NCBI GenBank assembly: GCA_900318375.1
Contig: ONKG01000003.1
Span: forward strand, 100,711 to 164,710
DNA: 64,000 nt
Source: an uncultured Lachnospiraceae bacterium
GTDB taxonomy: Bacteria; Bacillota; Clostridia; Lachnospirales; Lachnospiraceae
Direction: 5' to 3'
Shown: positions 1-9,201 of the stretch, piece by piece
How positions within the stretch are numbered: position 1 is the first letter of the stretch
How the letters are laid out: every line of letters begins with the position of its first letter
The notes under the pieces: generated by a model
Seen by the model: the letters and a program-made list of their open reading frames with translations, nothing else
Told to the model about the DNA's origin: nothing
Databases searched by the model: none
Position numbers and translations under genes: made by a program

Positions 1-2
1 CT

Positions 3-524
3 TACGCAGATGCGGCAAAATATGCCAAAGACTTTGTATTCTCCATGTACGACAAAAAGCTCCACTGCTTCTATACAGGTACAAAAGCGGACGGCAAAAC
101 CGTCAGTGACGGCGTGATCCCCCTGGACACAAACAGTCTTTCGATCCTGGCCTTCGGAGAGGAGCTGGAGAACACCTTCCAGATTGTATCTTTTGTGGAA
201 GATCGCATGGCGGTCGGAGACGGCTTTGATTTCAGCGCCGGCGACCTGGACGGAATCTGGAATGAAGGAACAGCCCAGATGGCGGTCTGTTACAAGATAT
301 TGGAAAACACGGAAAAATACGAAACCGTCATGGCCTACCTGAAGACACAGACCAATGCGGACGGCTGCATTCCCGCTGCAGACAGAGACGGCGTCTCGAC
401 CGGATTTGTGATCGACGGAACAGACACTTTGTGGGAATATGACAATACCCTGAGCATCGGCGCAACCTGCTGGCTCGCTTTCGCGCAGTTGGGGATCAAC
501 CCCTTTACCCCCCTTTCGAAGTGA
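3..524 (+). CDS. 3' end of unidentified protein, possibly alpha/alpha-barrel carbohydrate-active
   Basis: The frame is open from the left edge of the window, so the start lies outside it; about 173 residues are visible. The sequence contains WNEGTAQMAV and a late LWEYDNTLSIGATCWLAFA stretch. Such Trp/Glu-rich helices are typical of alpha/alpha-barrel glycan-processing proteins, but I cannot name the family. It lies just upstream of, and in the same direction as, the GT2 fusion gene, so a role in the same polysaccharide pathway is plausible inference. Its last codons are duplicated in tandem downstream (472-657). The first copy carries the TGA stop, so translation ends there. Confidence 0.6.
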   Translation, partial: YADAAKYAKDFVFSMYDKKLHCFYTGTKADGKTVSDGVIPLDTNSLSILAFGEELENTFQIVSFVEDRMAVGDGFDFSAGDLDGIWNEGTAQMAVCYKILENTEKYETVMAYLKTQTNADGCIPAADRDGVSTGFVIDGTDTLWEYDNTLSIGATCWLAFAQLGINPFTPLSK

Positions 525-657
525 CATCATACACTGTGCCGGCTCGCTTTCGCACAGACGGGGATCAACCCCTTTACCACTCTTTCGAAGTGACACCATA
601 CACTGAGCCGGCTCGCTTTCGCGCAACCGGGGATCGACCCCTTCGGCGCAGTTTCGG
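472..657 (+). repeat. Tandem 69-bp repeat derived from a gene 3' end
   Basis: Three adjacent copies begin GGCTCGCTTTCG at 472, 541 and 610. Copies 1 and 2 are 69 bp long; copy 3 is clear for about 48 bp. Copy 1 is the last part of the upstream gene including its TGA stop. The later copies are therefore untranslated duplicates, even though an unlikely short frame runs through them. The unit is a whole number of codons. Confidence 0.85.
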
Positions 658-737
658 AATAATGGCTGATGCCGGAAGGCTGCTCCCGCTGTCTTCAGAC
701 AGAGGGCTTCCGCCTGTAACAGGCGAAAGGTAAATCT

Positions 738-3700
738 ATGAAAAACAGACGGAGAAAAGAACGAAGAAAAATACCGGAGGCGCTTGGAAACCGGGCGTGC
801 AGTGTCTGGCTGTACGTCCTTGTTCTCGTTTTTGACGCTTCCGCACACGGTCTTCTCCTCTATTCATATGGTTTTTCTTTTTACACCTTCCTGCACCTGT
901 TTCTTTCGTTTATTTTCTTTATCTACCCTCTCTACTATCTTGCGGACATTCTGTGGTCGCTGCGTCCTTCGGTCTGCGGGATCCTGTCGGGCGAAATCGC
1001 TGTCAACCGCAAATATTATATGAACACTGTCCGCAGGGAGGTCTCCCGGGAGGACCTGCTGCCGGTCACGATCAATATCCCCGTCTATCTGGAGAACAAT
1101 GAAGTCATTTTCCAGACGGTCAGAGATGCTCTTGCAGCCGCAGAAAGATACCGCAGCTTCAGCGGCGCAGCGGCCAATGTCGTTGTCTCCGACGATGGCA
1201 TCGCGCCCCTTCTGCAGGGATGCTGTGACACCGAGACAGCAGATCTGCTGTTAAATTCCCTCACCTGCGCAAGCGCCGCAGCCAAAAAGCTTTCGAAAAA
1301 GGAAGAGAAGGCCGCAGAGCGCATCCGTTTTTACAGAGAGAACGGGGCAGCCTTCGTGGTGCGTCCGGCGCAGAACCGCCCCGGTCTGTTTAAAAAAGCC
1401 TCCAACATGAATTACACGCTGCGTCTGAGCAAGGCCGTCTCGGAAGGCGGCAGCCTCGGAACGCTCACGGGAAAGGGCGGAGCTTTTGAGAAAGGATATG
1501 CGGAAGGTGATTTTCACATCCATGATATCATTCTCCTTTTGGACAAGGATTCGGGCGTAAAGGAAAGGATCATCGAGGCGGTCGTTCCCGAGTTCGGCCA
1601 TGACCGCAAGCTCGCCTATGTGCAGTGCGCCACAGTCGCCAGAAACCTGCGCGAAAATTACTATACCTATGCTACGGGGCACCAGATCAACAATCTCTTT
1701 CACAACATCTGGCCGTGCAAGGCCCTGCAGGGTTTTTTTGTGCCCCTGGTCGGGCACAATGTTTTCATCAAAAAAAGCCTTCTGGAAAAAAGCGGTCTGT
1801 GGTCGGAAGACCGCGTCTCCGAAGACTATGATAAGGCGATCAGCTTCTACTGCAGCGGCTTTCACGGAAAATATGCCCAGCTGCGCGGGCTTGAATTCGA
1901 GGAATCCGCCAGCCGCACTTTTACCGAGGAGACCCGCAAACAGCACAGATATTCCTACGGCCTTTTTGAGATGATTTTTGACGGGACTGTTTTCAGCAAA
2001 AGGATGCGCGGCTGCGACAGGCTCTATATGCTGATGTATTTCTGCTCTGTCATCAACATGGTCCTGCTGCTTCCCACAGTACTGACGGAGAGCTATTTCG
2101 GCAACATCCATCTGCTCTGGGCGGGCTTTCTTCTGTGCATGGCTTGTTTCATTATCCCTCCCCTGCTGCGGGATCTGGTGATGCACAGACGCATCCCCGA
2201 TGAAATCCTTCAGACTGTCCCCTATACGCTGGTGATCGCAGTCTCCTTCGTCGGACACTCCTACTCATTTTTATCGGGCGGATGCAGGTATCTTGCCAAC
2301 AAGATAAAAAAGATCACTGCGCCGTTTCCGTCCACAAGTGTGGATGATCTGGACTACTGCTTCCGGGGAGGACTTCGGATCCTCTTTGATTATATCCGGA
2401 AAAATATCCTCTTCCTTCCGATCGCGTTTATGTGCATCGACAGAGGTGTTTTTCTGATCACCAGAAAAGGACTGGAGCCCGTGACGACTCTCACTTACGG
2501 ATACATCCTGTTCTGTGCAGTATTTGTCCCTGTATTGCTGACACCGCAGCTTTTTGCAGGCCCCCTGCGTAAAAAGACAGCCGCAGGAATCCCGGAGGTA
2601 GAAGGGATGAAACAAAAAACAGGCGGAATGCCTGAAAGCAGCCGCGGAGCTGCTTTCTACGGCAGTGAAAGAATCATGTCGCCCGTCATCATTGAACAGG
2701 ACGAAACACAGAGTACGACCGGAAGCGATATCGAGCAGTTCCTGGCCGATTATCAGGAGTCTCTCAAAGCCCTGCTGCCCGAGGCGGATATTCCGGAAAG
2801 GCTCCTTGCGGATTACGAAATTGAAAGCTGTATCCGCAAAGATCCGGAAGGCCGCAAGGAACTGTATATCCTGCGCCGCAGATCGGACGGCAAGCCGGCA
2901 TTTCTCCGTGTCACCAAAGACTATGCCGAGGAAGATGCTCTTGAAGAAGCTTTCCTGCTCGACCGTCTCGATCATCCCGGCATACCCAAAGTATTTGATG
3001 CTTTTGAGCAGAATGGAAAACACTGTCTTGTCCGTGAATATGTGGAAGGACGTACCCTCTACGATATCGTGTCCGAAAAAGGCGTCCTCAGTGCAGAGGA
3101 TATTCTGGGCATTGCATTGAAGCTCGGAGAGATCCTGCAGTATCTGCATAATCAGACTCCCCCGGTCATCCACCGGGATATCAAACCGCAGAATATCGTC
3201 GTCGGAAAAGACGGCAGCATCCATCTGATCGATTTCGGTATTGCCAGAGAGCATAAACTGAGGCGCCGCCAGGATACCGCTGTGGTGCTGACGCTGGATT
3301 ATGCCTCTCCGGAACAGTACGGCTTTGAGCAGACAACACCTCTGTCCGACATCTACTCTCTGGGTGTTGTGCTCCTGTATCTGGCAACCGGACGCACCGT
3401 GCGTGCCGATCTGGAAGCCCAGATTGTCAACAACAGACTACGGGAACTGATCGAACAATGTATCGCCTTTAACCCCAAGGCCAGAATCCAGAGCGCGGAG
3501 CAGATCTGCGCCTATATCCGGCGGGATGACAGCCGGAACGTCCGCAGGCGAAGATACCGCATGGCAGCAGCAGGAATTACGGCGGCTGCCCTTATTCTGG
3601 CGGCTGCCTCCTTTCAGGCAGGCTATATGGTCGAGAGCGCCGATATACGGACCGGCAGCTATGACCGCGGATACAGCGCGGGCTATACGGACGGATATGA

Positions 3701-4583
3701 CTCCCGCCCCGTGTTCCGCAGGACGGAAAACACGCAGACCGATCTGCCCGAGGGCACTGTGTCTGAAAACATGGCAGTCCCGGGAGGCGCATTTGCGGCG
3801 GAAAACGACGGCCTCATTTTCTATATCGCAGACGGCGGTATCTGGAGCATGTCCGCTAACGGGACGGATGCAAAGCTCCTGGTGGAGGACAGTAAGGCTC
3901 AATCCATCAGCTGCGCGAACGGCTGGATCTACTATACCTCCGGAGATGATATCTGCCAGTCCGCTGTCTACGAAGACAGAAAAGATGTTTTAACCAGGGA
4001 AAAGGATAGCAGACTGTATACCGCTGAAGACCGTTTTTATATCCTGACAGAAAATGGTCTGTCCCTGCTGGATCCCAAGACCGGGAAAAGATCAGCGGTC
4101 AAAGCTCTCTCGGACTGTATAGCCCTGTACACAGACGAAAACTATCTGTATTTTATTTCCGGCAGCAGACAGGGACTGTATCGATGTGAATATGACGGGA
4201 AACACGTGGAAAAGCTTCTGGACGACTCCTGTCAGAGTATCTGCAGATCCGGGGACGATCTGATCTGTTCCGTCGAAAAAGACGGTGCTGCGTCCCTGGT
4301 CCTTTTGAACACGGAAACAAAGGAAACACAGCTGCTCCTGGAGACAAAGGCCGCTATGCTCAACAGAGCGGAAAACAGCATTTGTTATCTTGATCTTTCC
4401 AACAATGCCATCATGTGCTGTTCACCCGACGGACGGATCCGGGAGCGTGTCTCCGCCAACCGCGCCGCGGATCTCAATGTTGCCGGCGGCTGGATCTTTT
4501 ACCATAACGAAGGGGATGACGGCCGGCTCTGGTGCGTCCGGACCGACGGCTCCAACGACCATCCTCTGCCTTCCGGGAGGTAA
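738..4583 (+). CDS. GT2 glycosyltransferase - Ser/Thr-kinase-like - TM - beta-propeller fusion protein
   Basis: This 1281-residue membrane protein appears to join four modules. Hydrophobic helices lie at about 24-75. A processive GT2 domain spans about 105-410, with SDDG (151), DKDSG (269), SEDYD (361) and a QxxRW-like QHRYSYG (402), and is followed by helices to about 605. A kinase fold spans about 690-925 with an intact HRDIKPQN catalytic loop (812) and DFG (832). One helix lies at about 942-965, followed by Tyr/Gly repeats and a DUF5050-like propeller to the end. The nucleotide-binding part of the kinase looks degenerate: no GxGxxG loop is seen, and the expected VAIK lysine is replaced in AFLRV. 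Inference: synthesis of a polysaccharide gated by an external signal read by the propeller. The start follows a GAAAGG ribosome site. Confidence 0.8.
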   Translation: MKNRRRKERRKIPEALGNRACSVWLYVLVLVFDASAHGLLLYSYGFSFYTFLHLFLSFIFFIYPLYYLADILWSLRPSVCGILSGEIAVNRKYYMNTVRREVSREDLLPVTINIPVYLENNEVIFQTVRDALAAAERYRSFSGAAANVVVSDDGIAPLLQGCCDTETADLLLNSLTCASAAAKKLSKKEEKAAERIRFYRENGAAFVVRPAQNRPGLFKKASNMNYTLRLSKAVSEGGSLGTLTGKGGAFEKGYAEGDFHIHDIILLLDKDSGVKERIIEAVVPEFGHDRKLAYVQCATVARNLRENYYTYATGHQINNLFHNIWPCKALQGFFVPLVGHNVFIKKSLLEKSGLWSEDRVSEDYDKAISFYCSGFHGKYAQLRGLEFEESASRTFTEETRKQHRYSYGLFEMIFDGTVFSKRMRGCDRLYMLMYFCSVINMVLLLPTVLTESYFGNIHLLWAGFLLCMACFIIPPLLRDLVMHRRIPDEILQTVPYTLVIAVSFVGHSYSFLSGGCRYLANKIKKITAPFPSTSVDDLDYCFRGGLRILFDYIRKNILFLPIAFMCIDRGVFLITRKGLEPVTTLTYGYILFCAVFVPVLLTPQLFAGPLRKKTAAGIPEVEGMKQKTGGMPESSRGAAFYGSERIMSPVIIEQDETQSTTGSDIEQFLADYQESLKALLPEADIPERLLADYEIESCIRKDPEGRKELYILRRRSDGKPAFLRVTKDYAEEDALEEAFLLDRLDHPGIPKVFDAFEQNGKHCLVREYVEGRTLYDIVSEKGVLSAEDILGIALKLGEILQYLHNQTPPVIHRDIKPQNIVVGKDGSIHLIDFGIAREHKLRRRQDTAVVLTLDYASPEQYGFEQTTPLSDIYSLGVVLLYLATGRTVRADLEAQIVNNRLRELIEQCIAFNPKARIQSAEQICAYIRRDDSRNVRRRRYRMAAAGITAAALILAAASFQAGYMVESADIRTGSYDRGYSAGYTDGYDSRPVFRRTENTQTDLPEGTVSENMAVPGGAFAAENDGLIFYIADGGIWSMSANGTDAKLLVEDSKAQSISCANGWIYYTSGDDICQSAVYEDRKDVLTREKDSRLYTAEDRFYILTENGLSLLDPKTGKRSAVKALSDCIALYTDENYLYFISGSRQGLYRCEYDGKHVEKLLDDSCQSICRSGDDLICSVEKDGAASLVLLNTETKETQLLLETKAAMLNRAENSICYLDLSNNAIMCCSPDGRIRERVSANRAADLNVAGGWIFYHNEGDDGRLWCVRTDGSNDHPLPSGR

Positions 4584-4589
4584 CGGAAA

Positions 4590-6287
4590 ATGACCCGAAA
4601 ACTACGGTTCAAATGGCCGGACCAGAATGAGCGCACAATCTCTGACATCGTTGAAAACGACGGGACAATGCGCAGCAGAGAGGTCCTCTATATCATCGAA
4701 AAGCTGTGCACACTTGTCCGGATGCCGGACAAGGGCAATAAAGAAAGTGCGTGGAATTCTGAAACTGCAGGATTTGCAGCTCCTGCAGCTGGTTCAGATT
4801 CTGCGGAATTGACAGCTGCTGCTGCCTTACCGGATCCTGCCGGCCCCGCATCTGCTTTCACGTATTCGGATAGTGCGAAAGGTGCGGAGCATCCGGGCAA
4901 TCCCGAGACTAAAACCGGTTGTACTGCATACATCCATCCGGACAACATACTGGTGAGCCGGACAGGAGAAGTCATCATTGCAGATAAACATATCCCGGCC
5001 ACTGCTGCAGAGCCTTACCTACCGCCGGAACTGGATCTTCGTGAATATTCAAGACCCGCCGCCAGAGTATATTCACTGGGCATGCTCATGCTGTTCATGT
5101 CCACGGGACAGAGCAAAAAAGACGAGGAATCCGCCGCCCAGGTCAGACCGGCACTTCTTAGTCTTGTAAAGGGCTGCACTGCCTTCGATCCCAATGAACG
5201 CTTTCGGGATCCGGAGGCGCTTCTGGAGGCTGTCAGACGCCGGACCGGCATCAAAAAAAGGCTGCTTCCCCTGCTGATCACAGTCGCTGCAGCCTGTCTG
5301 GCCGGCATCATTTTTTTCTTGTCCTGGCAGAAAGGAATTGAACGCGGACATGCCGAAGGGGAGAGATCCGGTTACACGCCCGGCTTTTCCGAGGGATTTC
5401 AGCAGGGCTTCTCCGATGCGCCGGGAATCAGCATTCACGGCGGCTCCCCTGAAAACAACAGCGGTAATCTCCCTGGCAACTACTCCCCTGAAGGCGGGGC
5501 TTTTGCGGTCTCCGACGGGAATGCTGTCTACTATATTTCCGGAGATAGAATCTCCCTTATGGATCCTTATACAAAAGACTTGGAAATACTGGCGGAAGTT
5601 CCGGGTGTGTATGATCTGCAGTACTATGATGGGAAGCTCTATTTCTGCACCGGCGAAAAGGTCGGTTATCTGGATCCCGAGACCCGAAAGGAAGGCACTG
5701 TCTGCAGTTCCCCTGGCGGAAGGCTCTATATCTTTGAAGACAATTTCTACCTCTATGACAATGAAGGAACCCGTTACCTCTACCGCATCGATCCCGCACA
5801 GGGAGAGATGACACAGCTCAACGGTACTATGGAATATCGCTGCCTGCAGATTGTTGAGGATACCCTCTATTACATTTCCCCCGAAAAAGGCAGCAGTATC
5901 TGCCGCAGCGATCTCGACGGCGGCAACGAGAGCGTGATCAGCAGCAGTTCTTTTGAAGATCTGTGCATCTGTCAGAACACGATCTACGCTTCCACCGGCG
6001 AAAAACTGGTCCGCATGGATCTCAACGGAGGAAATCTGGAGCCCCTGGTCCAGGGCACCATACACCATCTCAACGTCACTGACGGAGGTATCTTTTATAC
6101 CTCCGGAAACGGCGAAAGACTGGAATGGCTGTCTCCCGACTCAAAAACACAGTACACCATCATACCTTCCTCCACCGGTGACTTCAATGTGGCCGGTGAC
6201 TGGATCTTCTACATCAACAAGGAGGATGAAAACCGGCTCTGGCGCGTCCGTGCGGGAGGTACAGACAACATCCGTCTGACACCCTGA
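4590..6287 (+). CDS. Pseudokinase - TM - beta-propeller membrane protein
   Basis: This 565-residue protein starts 6 bp after the fusion gene, so the two are probably translationally coupled. The N-terminus keeps the C-lobe outline of a Ser/Thr kinase. However, the catalytic-loop position reads IHPDNILV (about 115-122) and the DFG position reads ADK (131-133), so it should be catalytically dead. A low-complexity Ala/Pro/Ser insertion sits at about 55-105. A single membrane helix lies at about 226-246, followed by a Gly-rich repeat tail (RGHAEGERSGYTPGFSEGF), then a propeller with YYISGDRI, YYDGKLYF and GDWIFYIN blades. It resembles the last 600 residues of the upstream protein and is likely its paralogous partner or sensor. 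Confidence 0.8.
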   Translation: MTRKLRFKWPDQNERTISDIVENDGTMRSREVLYIIEKLCTLVRMPDKGNKESAWNSETAGFAAPAAGSDSAELTAAAALPDPAGPASAFTYSDSAKGAEHPGNPETKTGCTAYIHPDNILVSRTGEVIIADKHIPATAAEPYLPPELDLREYSRPAARVYSLGMLMLFMSTGQSKKDEESAAQVRPALLSLVKGCTAFDPNERFRDPEALLEAVRRRTGIKKRLLPLLITVAAACLAGIIFFLSWQKGIERGHAEGERSGYTPGFSEGFQQGFSDAPGISIHGGSPENNSGNLPGNYSPEGGAFAVSDGNAVYYISGDRISLMDPYTKDLEILAEVPGVYDLQYYDGKLYFCTGEKVGYLDPETRKEGTVCSSPGGRLYIFEDNFYLYDNEGTRYLYRIDPAQGEMTQLNGTMEYRCLQIVEDTLYYISPEKGSSICRSDLDGGNESVISSSSFEDLCICQNTIYASTGEKLVRMDLNGGNLEPLVQGTIHHLNVTDGGIFYTSGNGERLEWLSPDSKTQYTIIPSSTGDFNVAGDWIFYINKEDENRLWRVRAGGTDNIRLTP

Positions 6288-6469
6288 ACAGGTCTGAACC
6301 GGCCTGCAGCGCTTGTGCAGGCTGAAAAACTCTTGCGCACACCCTCAGCAGCACAGTACGCTCTGCGTACATGCACTGCAGCTCAGCACGCTCTGAGCAC
6401 ACCCATAGCTGCCCAATGCACCTGAATGCACCAAGAGCAGCTGAACACATCCGGGCACACCCGCAGCAT
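6288..6469 (+). other. Non-coding stretch with short hairpins
   Basis: This is the 3' flank of the pseudokinase gene. It holds several short dyads, such as GTACGCTCTGCGTAC and CCTGCAGCGCTTGTGCAGG, and imperfect repeats of CAGCACGCTCTG. No coding signal was recognised. Confidence 0.5.
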
Positions 6470-6509
6470 GCGGCAGATCACAATTTCGATCTGCCGCTTT
6501 TCTTTTTTT
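6470..6509 (+). terminator. Rho-independent terminator
   Basis: A perfect 10-bp stem, GCGGCAGATC with GATCTGCCGC, surrounds an 8-nt loop and is followed by TTTTCTTTTTTT. It closes the GT2-kinase and pseudokinase operon. Confidence 0.9.
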
Positions 6510-6712
6510 CAAATGTATGCGTTGCGCAGACAATCCACATTCCGGGTCCCCCTATAATGTGATTGTAAGCAAAAACAATGAAGATAAACACGCTCAGGTT
6601 TGAGGACTTAAAACCGCCGCTGAGATATTCCCTGTTTATCTGGTTTTCGACTCGCTTGCTGTTATAAAACAGCAGAATCCAATAGATGGCTTTCAAAAAA
6701 AGGAGGAAAATT

Positions 6713-6925
6713 ATGAAAAAAGCTCTTGCAGTAATCCTTGTCCTGGTCTGCATCGGACTCTCTGTCCTTTGGATCATTCACGACCCGGGATTTTCCGCAG
6801 TATTCAGCCGCTCCGTGATCTTTATCGGTTTTATCCCGATTCCGGGCCTGCTCTTCGGCCTCCTGATCCAGCTGATTCCCGCCATTCTGGGCTTTGTAGG
6901 AGCCGGTTCTCTCTGGAACTCATGA
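6713..6925 (+). CDS. Small two-helix membrane protein
   Basis: This is a 70-residue protein starting at the ATG behind a strong AGGAGG. An upstream in-frame ATG at 6686 lacks a ribosome site. Two hydrophobic segments (about 4-21 and 29-62, the second possibly a hairpin with IPIPGLLFGLL) suggest an integral membrane peptide. No family was recognised. It is followed 105 bp later by another membrane protein in the same direction. Confidence 0.7.
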   Translation: MKKALAVILVLVCIGLSVLWIIHDPGFSAVFSRSVIFIGFIPIPGLLFGLLIQLIPAILGFVGAGSLWNS

Positions 6926-7030
6926 TGGCGCAGGTTCCCGGCAGGGACAGATTCAACTCTGCCTGAACGACATGATACCGTCCGCGGAGACGGTTTTTCC
7001 CCCAATCATTCATAACGGAAAGGAGAAAAA

Positions 7031-7867
7031 ATGAAATCAAGTTTACGACCGGAGCATTTTGATAACGGACGCAATTTCAAAAAAGAGGACTTTGACGCCT
7101 ACCTGAGGGCCTCGGAAGAGCTTTCAAAATCGGCGGGCATCAAATATCTTGCCTGCGTCCTGGGCGGTGTGATCATCAGCTTCTTCTTTTCAAAAGGCAT
7201 AGGAGGCTTTGCCGGAAACATCCTGGCAATTGTATGCATCTTCGGAGGCATGATCGCGGGTATGTTTTCCAACCTGAGCGTAGGCAGACAGCTCAAGGTA
7301 TATACAGACAGACTCGGAATTTCAAACGCAGATGTTGCCAAAGCACGCAAACATTTAAAGCAGGGAACGACAGCCTGGACCGCTGAGCCCGTCACCTTTG
7401 CAAAAAATCCCGCTGCCCCAGCGCAGCGCCCTGCTGCCCCTGCTCCCACGGCGCAGTTTTCCGCCCCGGGCGTGCTGCTGGTCCGTTTCAGTATCGAAAA
7501 GCTCAATGAAAAGAGCGGTGTCTACGGATATGTCTCCGGTGAACTGATTGGCAAAGCCGTTCCCGCCGACCTTCTGGAAGGCATGACCATCAGCGACGGC
7601 GACTCCGCGGCGACACTTTCCGGTCGGGAATATGTCTGCATCGTCTCGATCGCCTCTCCGGACAGCCGTATTCTGAAAGAAAAGATCGAGCCTCTGATCC
7701 TTGCAAGCGAAGAAATCAGGGCCTGCGGCGCAGCCCCGCTCACACAGATCTGCGCCGGCACAAGAGAGCCCCTGGTTGTGGACGGAGTCGTCAGAAACGG
7801 CCAGATCGTCGGAAACGGCGGATGGTGCGCATCCGGTTTCATGGGTGCATGGAAGGCGGCTTCCTGA
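7031..7867 (+). CDS. Membrane protein of unknown function with C-terminal soluble domain
   Basis: This 278-residue protein has a hydrophilic N-terminus of about 40 residues, then two membrane helices (about 42-59 and 62-82). A Pro/Ala linker (about 125-145) and a C-terminal soluble domain of about 130 residues follow. The start follows GGAAAGGAG. It may be co-transcribed with the small membrane protein upstream. I do not recognise the C-terminal domain. Confidence 0.75.
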   Translation: MKSSLRPEHFDNGRNFKKEDFDAYLRASEELSKSAGIKYLACVLGGVIISFFFSKGIGGFAGNILAIVCIFGGMIAGMFSNLSVGRQLKVYTDRLGISNADVAKARKHLKQGTTAWTAEPVTFAKNPAAPAQRPAAPAPTAQFSAPGVLLVRFSIEKLNEKSGVYGYVSGELIGKAVPADLLEGMTISDGDSAATLSGREYVCIVSIASPDSRILKEKIEPLILASEEIRACGAAPLTQICAGTREPLVVDGVVRNGQIVGNGGWCASGFMGAWKAAS

Positions 7868-8000
7868 TCATCCCGGTTTAATTACTAAATTACCGGCAAA
7901 AATACCCAAACACCGATGAAAGCACCGACAAAAACACAAGATCACCGGAAGATATACAGAAAACGAAAAAACTAAAGATTCAAGTAAAAGGAGTTAGCTC

Positions 8001-8804
8001 ATGAAGAAAATAATTGCGTTGCTGATGACAGCCATGCTCTGTCTGGCTCTTCTCTCCGGATGCGGAGGAAGCACACAGAGCAGCACCAGCGATAAAAACA
8101 GTGAAAGCGCTGAAAACAGCGTAAGTAAAGACAGCAAAGTAACAGCAGAAGACAGTACCGATGAAATGAGTGAAGCAGTTTCTGACACAAGCACTGCCGC
8201 AGACAGCGAAGAAGCTGCCGCAGGCACTGCCGGCAGCACAAGTGAGGAAACGGCGGCTGCAGATACCGCCGGCGGAAAGGGATCTGCTGACGCAATGAAG
8301 GCCGTCATCGACAAACTTGGAATCGGCGGCCCTGTAGAAGATAAAGATAACGCAATGGGAATGCACCTTACAACTGTCAAACTGGATGACGACGGCGACA
8401 TCTACGTCCAGTGGGATTTTGACAATGAAGCCATGCGGTCCAATCTCATGATTGCCTGGAGCAAGGTCACACTGGTCGATCCGGACGATATCCACAACAC
8501 CTACCAGGTATTTACAAGGACTGAAGAAGACAAGATTAGTATTCCCCTCAAAGCAGGTGACATGATCAACGTATTGGACTTTGTGCATATTATCAGAAAC
8601 GATTTTGAAACCGAATCCGATGTGTATATCCTGTATTTTGACGGATCCGAAGGCTGGGCCCCGGATGAGGTCTACACTGCTCCCCAGGTCTTCATCATAG
8701 GGGAAGGAGAAAACGGCCCCGAGGCCTACGAAACCACACCCAGATACGCTCCGGAAGACATGATCACAGCTGTCCGCGAAAACACAGCAACAGCAGCAGA
8801 ATAA
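8001..8804 (+). CDS. Lipoprotein with low-complexity linker and DUF5067-like domain
   Basis: This 267-residue protein has a type II signal peptide ending in the lipobox LLSGC, so it should be anchored to the outer face of the membrane. Residues about 25-95 form a Ser/Thr/Ala/Glu linker typical of a cell-wall spacer. The C-terminal domain of about 150 residues (HLTTVKLDDDGDIYVQWDF onwards) is a beta-rich domain resembling secreted DUF5067-type modules. A GGAG ribosome site precedes the ATG. No binding partner can be inferred. Confidence 0.75.
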   Translation: MKKIIALLMTAMLCLALLSGCGGSTQSSTSDKNSESAENSVSKDSKVTAEDSTDEMSEAVSDTSTAADSEEAAAGTAGSTSEETAAADTAGGKGSADAMKAVIDKLGIGGPVEDKDNAMGMHLTTVKLDDDGDIYVQWDFDNEAMRSNLMIAWSKVTLVDPDDIHNTYQVFTRTEEDKISIPLKAGDMINVLDFVHIIRNDFETESDVYILYFDGSEGWAPDEVYTAPQVFIIGEGENGPEAYETTPRYAPEDMITAVRENTATAAE

Positions 8805-9201
8805 ATTGACATCGGAATTGACATCGGAACGGTTCTTTTGACGCTTTATCCCTTCCCCCTTCTATCCTGAAACCGGGGAGGAAAATGAAGCTGTAAAACA
8901 GCCGGTATCACAAATCATTGAACAAACAAATGAGCTGCTGCATATTCATTGTGATATGCAGCAGCTCTATTTTCATTTATTCACTGGTATCTAAAAATTA
9001 CCACCATCTAAAATGAGACAGCCAGTTTCTCTCCGAACACCCCTGTATTTAAAGGATTTTTGGGGATGTCCCGTCATTTTTATTTGTAATCCTGCGCTTT
9101 TCTATCCGATTTATCGTTCCATTCTTCCCACTCGTCCCGTCTCAACGGCGATCAGGCCTCCAACACTGTCCCCTACAGAAAGAAAAGTTCCCACTGCAGT
9201 C
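8805..9201. other. Convergent intergenic region
   Basis: This gap lies between the lipoprotein gene and the convergent Uma2 gene. It contains a degenerate GGAACGGTTCTTTTGACGC motif at about 8826-8845 and the terminator listed separately. No coding sequence was recognised. Confidence 0.5.
8932..8972 (+). terminator. Rho-independent terminator after the lipoprotein gene
   Basis: A perfect 14-bp stem (GAGCTGCTGCATAT with its complement) surrounds an 8-nt loop and is followed by TATTTTC and more T. Confidence 0.85.

Noticed and set aside
521-733. Short plus frame through the 69-bp repeats
   Set aside because: It consists of duplicated gene-end sequence in another frame and lacks a ribosome site.
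1251-3254. Long minus-strand frames inside the GT2-kinase gene
   Set aside because: Conserved motifs lie on the plus strand. The minus frames have no recognisable domains.
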